Of a DNA stretch of 64,000 nt, positions 25,225 through 36,719 are shown in pieces. This DNA is from Tolypeutes matacus (Eukaryota; Chordata; Mammalia; Cingulata; Chlamyphoridae). A program made the position numbers and the translations under genes. The DNA lies in contig JAKSZT010000142.1 in assembly GCA_026826555.1 (NCBI GenBank), positions 958,075 to 1,022,074 on the forward strand, given 5' to 3'. The notes beneath the pieces are model-generated. The model saw nothing but the letters and a program-made list of their open reading frames with translations, ran no database searches and had not been told where the DNA came from. Each line of letters starts with the position of its first letter. Position 1 is the stretch's first letter.

Positions 25225-26162
25225 ATGTTTGCTATATGTTGTTTTTATTTCTCTTTTTATCATTTAGTTATTCTTACACTCTCCTCCAACTCTCTCTCTC
25301 CTGTTTTTTTCCCTTTCAACCTGCAGAACTTCCTTTATTATTTATTGAAGGGCAGGTTTCTTACTGATAAACTCTCTTAACTTCTGTTTATGTGTGAATA
25401 TTTTGAACTCACTCTCATTTTTGAATGCCAGCTTTGCTGGATAGAGAGTTCTTGGCTGGAAGTTTTTTTTTTTAAGCACCTTAACTATGTCATACCACTG
25501 CCTTCTTGCCTTCATGGTTTCAGATGTGAAATCAGCACTTAATCTTATTGAGCTTCCATAGTATGTGATGGATCTCTTTTCTCTTGCTGCTGCACTTCCT
25601 GGACATGTACATCCATATCCCTCAATAGAGTTCAGAATTTTTCAGCCTTTTATTCCTCCAACATTTATTTTGCCCTCATTCCCTTCTCTTCTCCCTCTGG
25701 GATGTCAATAATATGTATGTTTGTGCATTTCATGTTGTCATTCAAATCTCCATTTCCCTGCTGGAATTTTTTTCTATCTTTTTATCTATCTGTTCTACTA
25801 TGTGCCTTATTTCAGCTGTACTGTCTTCTGCATCACTAATTCTTTCCTCTGCCTGTTCAAATCTGATGTTAAGTGTTTCCAGTGTATTTTTGATTTCTTG
25901 CATCATGCCATTTATCACCATCAGGTCTGTTATCTTTTTATATGCATTTTACAATTTCTTCATTATGTTCTCTCAGTGTCTTCTTAATATCCCTTATCTT
26001 TTCCTTCACTTCATTAATTTGATTCATGATATTTGTTTGAATATCCTTGATTAATTGTTCCACATTCTTCATCTCCTCCTGTTTTTTAGTTTGTTTATTT
26101 GACTAGTCCATATCTTCCTGTTTCTTAGTATGGCTTGTAATTTTTTGTTGGTGTCTAGGCAT
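25225..26162 (-). pseudogene. L1 ORF1 pseudogene in E4
   Basis: ORF1 encodes the RNA-binding coiled-coil chaperone of the L1 particle. The start is placed at the ATG at 26162-26160, whose first codons (M-P-R-H-Q-Q-K-I) match the ORF1 start of element I (M-P-K-H-Q-Q-K-I). An in-frame stop follows within about 22 codons, and later segments need several frame changes. Confidence 0.75.
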
Positions 26163-26299
26163 CTGTTTATCTTGATGGGCTTATTTGGTTGGTTAGCTTC
26201 TCTTTCTACTCTAGGGTTTTATTAGGTTGTTTCTTTGTGTGTGGTAAGGTTAATTTTTGATAATTGGTTCCTCTTATTCTATATCCTTGCAGTTGTCTG

Positions 26300-26990
26300 T
26301 GTTCCCTGGAAAAAAATTAGGACCAGAAAAAGGAAAGAGATAAGAAAAACAATAATAGTAATAACAATACAAAAAAGGTAGAAGAGGAATCATGCAAAAG
26401 CTAGGAAACTAAGTAATATGAATAAAAAATCATAAAAAAATACAACAGAATATGATTAAAAATAGATGGAATAGGAAAAAATAAAACAAGAAATAAAATA
26501 GAAAAAATAGAATGAATTAAAAGGCCAGATGGATGGGTAGAAAAAAATAAAGCAAGAAACAAAATAGAGATAAAAAATAGAATGAATTAAAAGGCTAGAA
26601 AGATGAGAAGGGAATAGAAGGAAAGAAAAAAAAAGACGGAAAAAAGAAGCCTAAATAAGAAGTGGTGGAATGGAAGAAAAGTAACAGGAGTCAGAAGACA
26701 GAATAATGAAGGAAAGAAAAGAAATAAAGTAGGTTGAAAAAATAAGTAAAAGAAAAAAAAAAAAAGGAAACAAAGATAGGGAAAACAACAAACAAGAAAC
26801 AAACAGGCAACAAAGAAACAACCCAGGACAAACAGCATTCCCACCTAGGGAACTTTTCAGGCCTCTGGTACCTATCGATTAATCACAGTACAGCCTACCT
26901 ACTGCAGTTGATGTTTTCAGTTTTAGGAAATAAAATAAAGGAAAAAGAAATGGAAAAAAAACCAAAAAACTGTAAAACACAATAGTAGAA
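26300..26990 (-). other. Polypyrimidine (plus-strand purine) tract of the E4 5' UTR
   Basis: On the plus strand this is almost only A and G with sparse T, carrying AAATAGAA and GGAAAG-like motifs. On the L1 sense strand it is a C/T tract directly upstream of ORF1. E5 has a matching tract at 34640-35260. The plus-strand L1s H and I lack it. Confidence 0.7.
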
Positions 26991-27019
26991 ACTCAGTCCA
27001 TAAGTTTCTTCATAAGGCA

Positions 27020-27036
27020 CTAGCTGCTCAATTTAT
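27020..27036. repeat. Left target-site duplication of E5 (17 bp)
   Basis: CTAGCTGCTCAATTTAT, identical to 36010-36026. It marks the 3' end of E5. Confidence 0.95.
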
Positions 27037-27060
27037 TATTTTTTTATAATAATTTTTTTT

Positions 27061-29650
27061 TTCATTTTTAAAAAGATGCTTAGATTACATAAATGTTACA
27101 CAAAAATTACTGGGATTCCCATATGCCCCTACCTCCCACTCCTCCCACAACCTCCCACATAAACAGCCATCATTAGTGTAGCACATCACCTGCAATAGAT
27201 ATATATATATATCTTGGGGCTTTGCCACTAAGCATGGACCATAGTTCACATTGTAAACTGCACTCTGTCACACACAGTTCTTCATGTTATATGATGATAT
27301 AAAATGGCCTATATCTATCATTGCAATGTCACTCAGGATAATTCCCAAGTCCCAAAAAAGCCCCTGTATTACAACTGCTTTTTCCTCTCCCTACCCCTAA
27401 AGCATCCCATGGCCACTGGCTCCACATTAATGCTGTAATTACTTCCATTGCATGTATCACAATATGTCTATAACAGAATATCAATAAGTCCACTCTAGTC
27501 CATAGCTCTTCCCCCAATCCTGAGGAGTCTGGGATGGTGATGTCCACTCCACCTCCAAGTGAGAGGGGGCTTATATCTCATGGAGAAGATGGATGGGACT
27601 ATCTTGCCTGCAGCTGCAGACTCTCTCCATGCCCTGGGATGGCTGTTGTCCATCATCATCTCCCAACCAGGTGTCCAGGGTGAGTCCATTGAGCTGTAGA
27701 GTAGGAGTTGTGGCTCCACTGAGATTCTGGGCACAGCTGGCACATGGATAGCTTTAAGACTCTGGTCTCTGGAAGTATACCTACAAACTCTGGCACCACA
27801 TATAGGTTTGAATAGAAGGAACAGGGGGCCATGTACAGGGAAGACATATTTGGGTCCAAGTCTATCACTCTCAGGAGCAAGGATTCCAAAGTAGGGCCCA
27901 CTGATAAGGTGCAAAACTTCTGGGTTATCTGCCCTGACATAGGACCTGGATGTCTACAGAGCCCTCAGGAGCCCCTCTGTTTGGGGTATATCCACATTGG
28001 AAGCCTATGAGGTCCTACTGAGATGTGCATAAGCGTTACCTCTGAGATGACCTCCCGACTCATTTTGAAGTCTCTTAGCCATATGAACTCATTTGTCTTT
28101 ATCTTTCCCCCCTTTTATTCGAGGTCTTTTTCCAGTCATATTGCCAGTTGGCACTTGTTAGTAATCCCTTGTTGCCAGGGAGGCTCATCCTTGGGAGTCA
28201 TGTCCCACACTGGGAGGAAGGTAATGCACTCAAATGCTGAGTTTGGCTTAGAGAGAGGCCACATTTGAGCAACAAGGAGGCTCTCAGGAAACAACACTTA
28301 GGCACCCTAGAACAATAGGCTAAGTTCCAATTTAAAGAGCAAAGACTCATAAGGTTAGTCATCAATAACAAGAGCCCAACAGTGGATCATCCTCCTTTGC
28401 CAGACACTGCCCCTGCACTTGGGGGACTGTTGTTATTCTCTTGGAGAATATGGCAGAGCTATCTAGGATGGGAATTCTCTCATTTATTGAGTGGTTCTCC
28501 ACCCACTGTGACCATGCCCCATGAGCATTTGAACAATTTTATATATCTTTTATGTATGTTCAGGTGAACTTCCTCCCATGCACCCACCATCCCTGACACC
28601 CTCCACCAACAATCCTCTCCCGCCCCAATTGTAGCCCTTCTGTGATCCAAAGCTTCTTTAAAGATGAAACCAATATGATAGTCAGATACAATTAATAAGA
28701 AAATGAAATAATAATGATGTTTAAATGTAAGAAATAAAATACATGAAAACTTAAAAAAAAACTAAAAATAAAATTAAAGGATTGGATTATTCAAAAAATG
28801 AGAAAAGATTTAAAAAAATTAAAAAAATTTTTTTTTGACATTTTGCTTTTATCACTGCAATATCTGATGTCCAGCCTGTACCGTGGTACCTTCCCCCTCT
28901 CATTTCCCAGTGTCTCGCTATATTTCATTTAATTTTCAAAGAAGTTTTAGGTCACAGCAAAGTCACGCACACAATACAAGAGACTCATATACCCAAACTC
29001 CTCCCCCTTTCCTCACCCCATATTAAAACCTTTTTGTATGTAGATGGTAGCATTCTTATAACTGATAAAAAGATAGTGAAACATAGCTACTAAACATTGT
29101 CAATGGTTTACAGTATGGTTTACATTTTAGATTGTACACTTATAAATTTTGATGATATTTACCATGTCCTGGGTCCATCACTGTAAGGTAAAGAAAAACA
29201 TTTCCACTGACCACTAAATACCCCCTGTTTGATCTATTCTGTTCCTCCCTCCCCATCAACCTGGGGCCCATGACGACCCCTGGCTTGACACATTGGATGA
29301 CAAGATTCATAGTTACATGCAACAAGATGTCACGACACACTGGTTTGTCCTCCACTATTAGGAACCACCTTTGCTCTTGGAGATGCCCATCTGTCCATTT
29401 CTGCTCTTCCCTCAGTATCCTGGATATTCTAACCCACCCTTCCCAATCTACCCACCTGTCAACCCTGCACCACCCAACCCAATATATCACTACCCTCCTG
29501 TCCTATCCCTTCAATACACAACTACACTCTATCACTTTACCAAAGATTATGTCCATATGGGTGATGGCTCACAACTTTCTCTTCTTTCTCTTTCTTGTAC
29601 ACCTATCTTTCAGACAATAGTTCTCAGAGACTCCTCAATTTCCTTAATTC
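27061..29650 (-). other. Long two-module 3' UTR of E5
   Basis: Module A (27061-28650) has a left part, a central ~0.9 kb part with an open frame (27329-27940), and a right part. An AT-rich spacer follows at about 28680-28850. Module B (28920-29480) repeats the left and right parts of module A without the centre. The same plan is seen in E2, E3, E4 and the fragments at 45.2-47.9 kb and 48.2-51.0 kb. Confidence 0.75.
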
Positions 29651-32600
29651 ATATCAGTGAGGTCATGTATTGGTCATCCTTCAATGCTGGCTTGCTTCAC
29701 TCAACATAAGGTCTTCCAGATTCATCCATGTTCTCCTGTGGGTTAGCACTTTATTCCTTATTACAGCTGAGTAATATTCCATTGTATGTATGTACCACAT
29801 TTTTTTTATACATTCATCTGTTGATGGGCACCTGGGTTGATGCCAACTTTTGGCAATAGTGAACAATGCTGCTATGAACATTGGTGTGCATATATCTGTT
29901 CATGTCTTTGCTTTCAGTTTTTCTGCGTATAACTCAGCAGTAGAATCGCTGGATCATATGGAAGATCTATAGTTAGTTTTTGAAGAACCGCAAAACTGTC
30001 CTCCACAGTGGCTGGACAATTCCACAATCCCACCAGAAGTGGATGCGTGTTCCCATTCCTCCACATCCTCTCCAACACTTAGAGTCTGCTGTTTTTTTAA
30101 TAGCCGCCATTCTAATGAGTGTAAGATGGTATCTCATTGCAGTTTTGATTTGTGTTTCTCTAATAGCTAGAGACATTGACCATTTTTTTATGTGCTTTTT
30201 AGCCATTTGTATTTCTTCCTTGGAGAAGTATCTTTTCAGGTCACTTGCCCATTTTTAAAATGGGTTGTTAGTTTTTTTATTTTCGATTTGTACGATTTCT
30301 TTATATATGCAGGATATTAGGCTCCTATCAGATATATGGTTGCCAAATATTTTCTCCCATTGGGTAAGCTGCCTTTTTATTTTCTTGATAACATCCTTTG
30401 AGGTGCAAAAGTTTTTAATTTTGAGGAGATCCCCTTTATCTAATTTTTCTTTTGCTGCTCATGCTTTGGCTGTGAAGTTCATGAAACCATTTCCGATTAC
30501 AAGGTCCTGTAGATGCTTCCTACATTATCTTCCAAGGTCTCTATGGACTTGGCTGTTATATTTAGATCTTTGACCTATCTTGAGTTTATTTTCACATAAG
30601 GTTTGAGATGGTGTTCCTCTCTCATTCTTTTGGATATGGATATCCAGTTATCCATGCACCACTTTTTGAAGAGGCCATTCTCTCCCAACTGAGTGGGCTT
30701 GGTGGCCTTGTTGAATATCAGATGACTGTATATGCAAGGATTTATATCAGGACTCTCAATTCAGTTTCATTGGTCAATGTGTCTATCCTTGTGCCAAAAC
30801 CATATGGTTTACAACACTGTAACTTTGTAATATGTTTTAAAGTCAGGTAGTGTGATTCCTCCAACATCATTTTCTTTTTCAATATGTCTTTGGTGATTCG
30901 AGGTCTCTTACCATTCCAAATAAATATTGTAGTTATTTTTTCAATTCCTCAAAAAACACAGTGTTGATTTTTATTGAGATTGTGTTAAATCTGCAGATTA
31001 GTTTGGGTAGGATAGACATCTTGAAGATGTTTAGTCTTCCTATTCATGAGCAGGGAATATTCTTCCATTTATTTAAATCTTCTTAGATTTCCTTTAACAG
31101 TGTTGTTTAGTTTTCTGCATATAAGACCTTTACATCTTTAGTTAAATTTATTCTTAGGTATTTGATTCTTTTAGTTACTATTGTAAATGGTATTTTAAAA
31201 AAAATTTCCTCCTCAGATTGCTCGTTATTGGTGTACAGAAATGCTACTGATTTTTGAACATTGATCTTATAGCCTGCGATGTTACTTAACTCCTTTATAA
31301 GTTTTAGAAGCTTTGTTGTAGATTTCTCAGGGCTTTTTACATATAGGATCATGTCATCTGCAAATAATTAAATTTTTACTTCTTTTCCAATTTGGATGCC
31401 TTTTATATCTTTTTCTTGCCTCAGTGCTCAAGAAAGTACTTCTAAGACAATGTTAAATAGGAATGGTGATAGTAGGCATCCTTGTCTTGTTCCCAGTCTC
31501 AGAGGGAAGGCTTTTAGGATTTCACCATTGAAGATGATGTTAGCTTTGGGTTTTTCATATACACCCTTTATTATGTTCAGAAAATTTCCTTCTATTCCTA
31601 TCTTTTACAGTGCTTTTATCAGGAAAGTGTGCTGTATTTTGTCAAATGCTTTTTCTGCATCTATAGAGATAATCATGTGATTTTTTTCTTTCTATCAGAT
31701 TATGTGGTGTATTACATTGATTGCTTTTTTTCTGTTGAACCATCCTTGCATACCTGGGATGAATCCCACTTGGTCCTGGTGTATAATTTTTTTGATATGT
31801 TGTTGAATGTGATTAGGAAGTATTTTGTTGAGGATTTTAGCATTTAGGTTCATTAGAGTAATTGGTCTGTAATTTTCCTTTCTAATGGTATCTTTGTTTG
31901 GCTTTGGTATTAGGGTAATGTTGGCATCCTAGAATGAGTTAGGCAATATTACTTCTACTTCTATTTTTTGGAAGAGCTTAAGCAGAATTGGTGTTAGCTC
32001 TTTCAGGAATGTTTGGTAGAATTCAGCTGTGAAGCCATCTGGTCCTGGGCTTTTCTTAGTTGGGAGGTTTTTGATGACTGAGTCTATCTCTTTACTTGTA
32101 ATTGGACCATTGAGTTCATCAGTTTATTCTTTCATCAATGTAGGCTGTTTGTGAGTTTCTAGAAACTTGTCCATTTCCTCTAAATTATCATTCTTGTTAG
32201 CATATAATTTTTTCAAATTATCCTCTTATGATATCCTTTATTTTGGTGGGGTCAGTAGTGATATCCCCTTCTTCATTCCTTATTTTGTGTATTTGCATCT
32301 GCTCTCTATTTTTCTTTGTTGGTCTTGCTAAGGGTTTGTCATTTTTATTGATCTTGTCAAAGAAGCAGCTTTGGATTTGTTTATTTTTTTCTAGAGCTTT
32401 CTTATTTTCTATTTCATTTAGTTCTGCTCTAATCTTTGTTATTTCTTTCTTTCTTTCTACTTCCTTTGGGTTTAGTTTGTTGTTGTTTTTCCGAGTCCTC
32501 CAGGTGTGCAGTTAGGTTTTCAATTTTAGCTCTTTCTTTCTTTTTAATATGTACATTTATGGCTAGGAATTTCCCTCTCAATACAGCTTTGGCTACATCC

Positions 32601-33451
32601 CATATGTTGTGTTGTCATTTTCATTCAATTCGAGGTAGTTACTCATTTCTTTTGAGATTTCCTCCTTGACCCACTGTTTGTCTCAGAGTGTGTTGTTTAG
32701 CTTCCATATCTTTGTGCCTAATCCGGTTCTGTGGCCTTAGTAATTTCCAATTTCATTCCATTGTCATCAGAGAAATTACTTTGTATAATCTCAATGTTTC
32801 TGAATTCATTGAGAGTTTTTCTGTGGCCTAGCATGTGGTCTCTCTTGGAGTATGATCCATGTGCACTCGGGAAGAATGTACATCCTGCTGTATTTGGGTG
32901 TTGTATTCTGTATATGTCTATTAGGTCCAGGCCCTCTAATGTATTATTCAGAGTCTTTGTTTCTTTATTGACTCTCTGTCTAGATGTTCTGTCTAATGGT
33001 GATAATGGTGTATTTTAGTCCCCCACTATAAGTGTAGAGGCATTTATTTCTCCACTTAGTTTTTCCAGTGTTTGCCTTATGTATTTTGATGCACCCTGAT
33101 TAGGTGCATACATATTTATGACTGTTCTCTCCTCTTGGAAGATTACCCCTTTTACTAATATATTGTGTCCATCTTTATCTCTTACAATAGTTTTGCATTT
33201 ATAGTCTATTTTGTCTGATATTAAGTTAGTTACTCCTGCCCTTTTTGGGTTATTGTTTGCTTGTGAAATTGTTTTCCAGCCATTCACTTTCAGCCTCCTT
33301 GAGTCCTTGGGTCTAAGGTGGGTTCTTGTAGACAACATATAGATGGGTCATATTTCCTTATCCATTCTTTCAATCTGTGTCTCTTGACTGGTGAGTTTAA
33401 TCTATTGACATTCAGTGTTATTAATCTCAATGAATTTCTTACATCAGCCAT
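29650..33451 (-). pseudogene. L1 ORF2 pseudogene in E5
   Basis: The predicted start is the ATG at 33451-33449, followed by an endonuclease N terminus containing L-N-V-N-R-L-N-S, where other L1s have G-L-N-S. The endonuclease core (33015-33338) ends in I-V-G-D. The RT carries a preserved F-A-D-D (near 31353-31342), read in the frame at 31107-31352. The C terminus is at 29681-29881. In-frame stops and several frameshifts interrupt it, so no full protein is possible. Confidence 0.88.
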
Positions 33452-33459
33452 ATTTTCTT

Positions 33460-34495
33460 TGCATTTATGTATGTCATATATTGTTTTTTTCCTCTTTTTG
33501 TCTTTTTAATTGTTCTTACACTCTCCTCCAACTCTCTCTCTCTCTTCTTTTTTCCTTTCAATCTGTACAACTTCCTTTAGGTTTTCTTGAAGTGCAGGCT
33601 TCTTATTGGCCTATTCTTTTAATTTCTGTTTATCTGTGAATGTTTTGAACTCTGCATCATTTTTGAATGCCAGCTTTGCTGGATAGAGAATTCATGGCTG
33701 GAAGGTTTTTCTTTAGTACCTTGACTATGTCATACCACTGTCTTCTTGCCTCCATGGTTTCAGATGAGAAATAAGCACTTAATATTATTGTCCTTCCCTT
33801 GTATGTGATGGTTCTCTTTTCTCTTGCTGCCTTGAGTATTTTCTCTTTGTCTTGAGCCTTGGACATTTTGATAATTATATGTCTTGGAGTAGGCCTGTTG
33901 GGATTTATACTATTTGGGATGTGCTGTGCTTCCTGGACATGTACATCCATTTCCCTCAATAGAATTGGGAAGTTTTCAGCCATTATTTCCTTCAACACTC
34001 CTTCTGTTCCCTTTCCCTTCTCTTCTCCTTCTGGGATGCCTATAATGCGTATGTTTGTGTGTTTTGTGTTGTCAGTTAAATCCTTAAGTCCCTGCTGAAT
34101 TTTCTCTCTCTTTTTATCTATCTGTTCTACTATCTGTTTGATTTCAGATGTACTGTTTTCCACATCACTAATTCTTTCTTTTACCTGTTCAAATTTACTG
34201 TTATGTGAATCCAGCATCCTTTTGATTTCTTGGATTGTGCCATTGATCACCATCATATCCATTATCTTTTTATGTATGTTTACAATTTCTTCAGTATGTT
34301 CTCTAGTGTCTTCTTAATATTCTTAATCTCTTCCTTCACTTCATTAAGTTGGTCCATGATATTTGTTTGGAAAGCTTTGATTAGTTGTTCGATGTTCTGC
34401 ATCTTTTCCTGATTTTTAGTTTGATCATTGGCATGGTCCATGTCTTCCTGTTTCTCAGGATGGTTTAGAATTTTTTGTTGCCCTCTGGTCATCAT
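33460..34495 (-). pseudogene. L1 ORF1 pseudogene in E5
   Basis: The N-terminal part at 34280-34495 is rich in K, E and Q (coiled-coil type). The main part at 33657-34262 (201 aa) holds the rest of the coiled coil and the RNA-recognition motif segment (I-R-I-I-G-I-P-E-G-E-E), ending in the A-Y-F-S-S-E-T-M-E-A-R-R-Q-W-Y region. A frame change follows, then a lysine-, arginine- and glutamate-rich tail with stops towards 33470, as in H and I. A frameshift between 34262 and 34280 and later stops make it a pseudogene. Confidence 0.85.
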
Positions 34496-34639
34496 TTCAT
34501 CTTGATGGATTTGTTCAGTTGATTAGCTTCTCTCTCTGCTCTACAGTTTTATTTAGCTGGTGGTTCTGTGTGTGTGTTAAGTTTTCTCTTTGGCACTTTG
34601 TTCTTCTTGTATTTCCTTTCTTTTTTCTATGTTCCCTTG

Positions 34640-35260
34640 AAGGAAAAAGATTAGGGCTAGAGGAATCAAAAGAGGTAAGAAGAGAAAAATGATTATAGTA
34701 ATATTGATAAAAGTTAGAAGAAGAGCCGTATCAGACTTAGTAAAATGAATATTTAACTCATGTAGGCAGTGTAGATTAATAGAGGGAAAAAAATGGAGTA
34801 CCTACAATGGAATGGGAAACCAAATAGAGAAAAATATATAGAATGATTTTTTAAAAATCATTAAATGATGAGGAGAGAGGGAAGGAATAAAGAAAGGGCT
34901 GAAAGGAAAAAGTTAATAATAATATAAAAAAGAAAACAGAATAGACAAGATAGAAATTGACACCTGTGAAGTTGAGGACTAATGAAAAAAGGTGGAATGT
35001 AAGAACCACAACAGAAAGCAGAAGGTGGAAAAATGAAGGAAGGAAAAAAGCTAGCACTGGTAGACAAAAATCACTATACACAGATAATGGAAAATCGAGG
35101 AAGAAGAAGCACAGCAAAGAAGAAACAAGCTAGCAGCACCTAATTTAAAAAAAAAAGGGGGGGTGGGGAGCAAAGAGGAAAGAAAAGCAAGAAACAAACA
35201 AACAAAGAAAAACCAAACAAACACACAAGCATGCAGTCAAACAAAGCTAAGAAAGAACAG
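34640..35260 (-). other. Polypyrimidine tract of the E5 5' UTR
   Basis: A purine-rich plus-strand block (C/T-rich on the sense strand) directly upstream of ORF1, homologous in position to 26300-26990 in E4. It is broken by GGGGGGTGGGGAG-like runs at about 35157-35170. Confidence 0.65.
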
Positions 35261-35979
35261 CATTCATTCTTGGGCCCTTGTGGAGCCTCTCAGCCTGTGT
35301 TCATCAATCAATTACCCTGCAGCCTTCTCTCTACAGGTTTGGAGGCAGATTTTAGTCATTAAATTAAGTTAAAAAATTTTATTTGAAGAAATAATGGACC
35401 CCAAAAAAGGCCTTTTCTGGACTACCCCCTCTGCCGAGGGGACCCTAAACAGGCTCGTGGAAACTTATCAAGCACTTCCCAATGCCTGACCCACCCAGAG
35501 GAGCTGAGACTCTGATCATCAGCATGGAACTATAAAATTGGCTGGCTTTGCCTCTTCCCGAGCCAAGCCTCTGTGTCCAACAGCTGTTAAGTAAATCAGG
35601 CTTCCTCAGCAGAGTCGCCTCTCCCCTCAGCCCTGAACCATTTTTAGCTGGCTGGTTTGCTCTGAAGAAGCTGCAAGGGGGTCCAGGCAGCCAAACCAAC
35701 AGAAAAATAACCCTCTCACCCTTTGCCAGGACCCGCTCACTCTCAGAGAGTGCTCCCTCTCACCAGGTTGCCGGGAGGGTGGGGCTTAGCCATCTGCGCC
35801 TACGATTTCCAGCTGGGGAAAAAACTCACGATTTTATTTTGAGCAGTCCACCTAACTGTCCAGCTTCCTCCAGATCCATGTCCTCAAGGTTCTCGCTCTG
35901 CAGGCTCCCAGAACAGACCACCTGGGCAGGATCCTGTCCCCAATCAGCCATCCTTTGTGAGAGAAATGGTGAGTGCCCA

Positions 35980-36009
35980 CCTAAACTGATGCCATCTTCA
36001 GCCTCTCTC
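35980..36009 (-). promoter_or_regulatory. L1 E5 5' end with YY1-type site
   Basis: The sense strand begins GAGAGAGGCTGAAGATGGCA. AAGATGGC (plus-strand GCCATCTT at 35991-35998) matches the YY1 motif that sets the transcription start of human L1 at its 5' edge. In E4 the same site has decayed to AAAATGGC (36701-36708). Confidence 0.7.
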
Positions 36010-36026
36010 CTAGCTGCTCAATTTAT
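36010..36026. repeat. Right target-site duplication of E5 (17 bp)
   Basis: Identical to 27020-27036. It lies directly before the YY1-containing 5' end of E5, read on the minus strand. Confidence 0.95.
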
Positions 36027-36719
36027 ATCTTCTTGGATTCCTTCTCTTAGTGGGCATCAAGACTCAAACTAGCAACCTTCTACATGCAAGGCAGGAATTC
36101 CCCCACTGCACTATAGCAGCTCTAGAGACAAAATAGGCTTTTGAAAGTTTATCAGGTTCTTCCTGCTGCCATTTCCCTAGGCGAGTTGAACTTTTAACAG
36201 TTTTCAGGAACCAGGCTAGTTAGGTACCTGTCGCCACCCCTTCCCTGACCAAGTTCCTCTCTCCCAGGTGGCTGGGTGTGACAGTCTGCCTGAGCACCCC
36301 TCTCTCTGGGGCCATCTCAGTGCTGGCTAGTATCCTTCCCGAGATTCAAAGGGGGCTCAGGTGGCTAAATACATGGAAAGCAAATCTCTCTCTACCCTAT
36401 GCCAGACTGCTCTTCCTGCCTGGAAATTCTCCCTCCCACTCAGCTGGCTACTGAGAGCCAGGGAGTTCATGGAGGATATTTTCCTTGAAGATAAAGCTTA
36501 CCTGCCCACCATTTCCAGCCACAAGGGCGAACAACTCATGGTTTTCCCTTGGCCTCTTTATCTCCTTGTCCAGTTTCCTCCAGAATGATGCTCTGCAGCC
36601 TCTTGCACTGTGGATCCCAAAAATAGCTCACTTGGGTAGAATTTTGCTCCTTCTCTGCTGTTTTTTGTGAAAGAGCTGAGCAGTGCCTGCCTACATTGAT
36701 GCCATTTTCCCAGAACACC
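36027..36719 (-). mobile_element. L1 element E4, outer 5' UTR (continuation beyond E5)
   Basis: This continues E4 on the minus strand. From about 36719 inward it aligns with the 5' UTR start of E5: ATGGCATCAATGTAGG against ATGGCATCAGTTTAGG, then related text through 'gaggaaactggacaa' and 'gaggaagctggacag'. The segment 36027-36115 differs and looks tRNA-like (a box B-like GTTTGAGTC on the minus strand), so a small SINE may have been present before E5 arrived. Confidence 0.75.

Larger units (their letters stand above)
18890..27036 (-). mobile_element. L1 element E4, main part (3' UTR, ORF2, ORF1, part of 5' UTR)
   Basis: A near full-length minus-strand L1 split by the later insertion of E5. 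This part contains the long two-module 3' UTR (18890-21339), decayed ORF2 (21339-25209), decayed ORF1 (25225-26162) and the inner 5' UTR with a purine-rich tract on the plus strand (26300-26990). The element resumes at 36027 and ends near 36719, giving about 8.8 kb in total. The size agrees with E5. Confidence 0.85.
27037..36009 (-). mobile_element. L1 element E5: full-length, 8973 bp
   Basis: The complete minus-strand L1 lies exactly between the perfect 17-bp direct repeats at 27020-27036 and 36010-36026. In sense order it has a 5' UTR of about 1.5 kb (36009-34496), ORF1 (34495 to about 33460), ORF2 (33451 to about 29650), a 3' UTR of about 2.6 kb and an A-rich tail at its 3' edge (T-rich 27037-27070 on the plus strand). 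A YY1-type motif lies 12 bp from its 5' end. Both ORFs are mutated. It is much longer than the usual ~6 kb mammalian L1, mostly because of its UTRs. Confidence 0.93.

Noticed and set aside
27061..29650. CRISPR-like or satellite array in the repeated 3' UTR blocks
   Set aside because: The repeats are large, diverged modules of a retrotransposon in a mammalian genome, with no short regular spacing.
35548..36072. 174-codon plus-strand frame
   Set aside because: It runs antisense through the 5' UTR of E5 and crosses its TSD, so it cannot be an ancestral gene.
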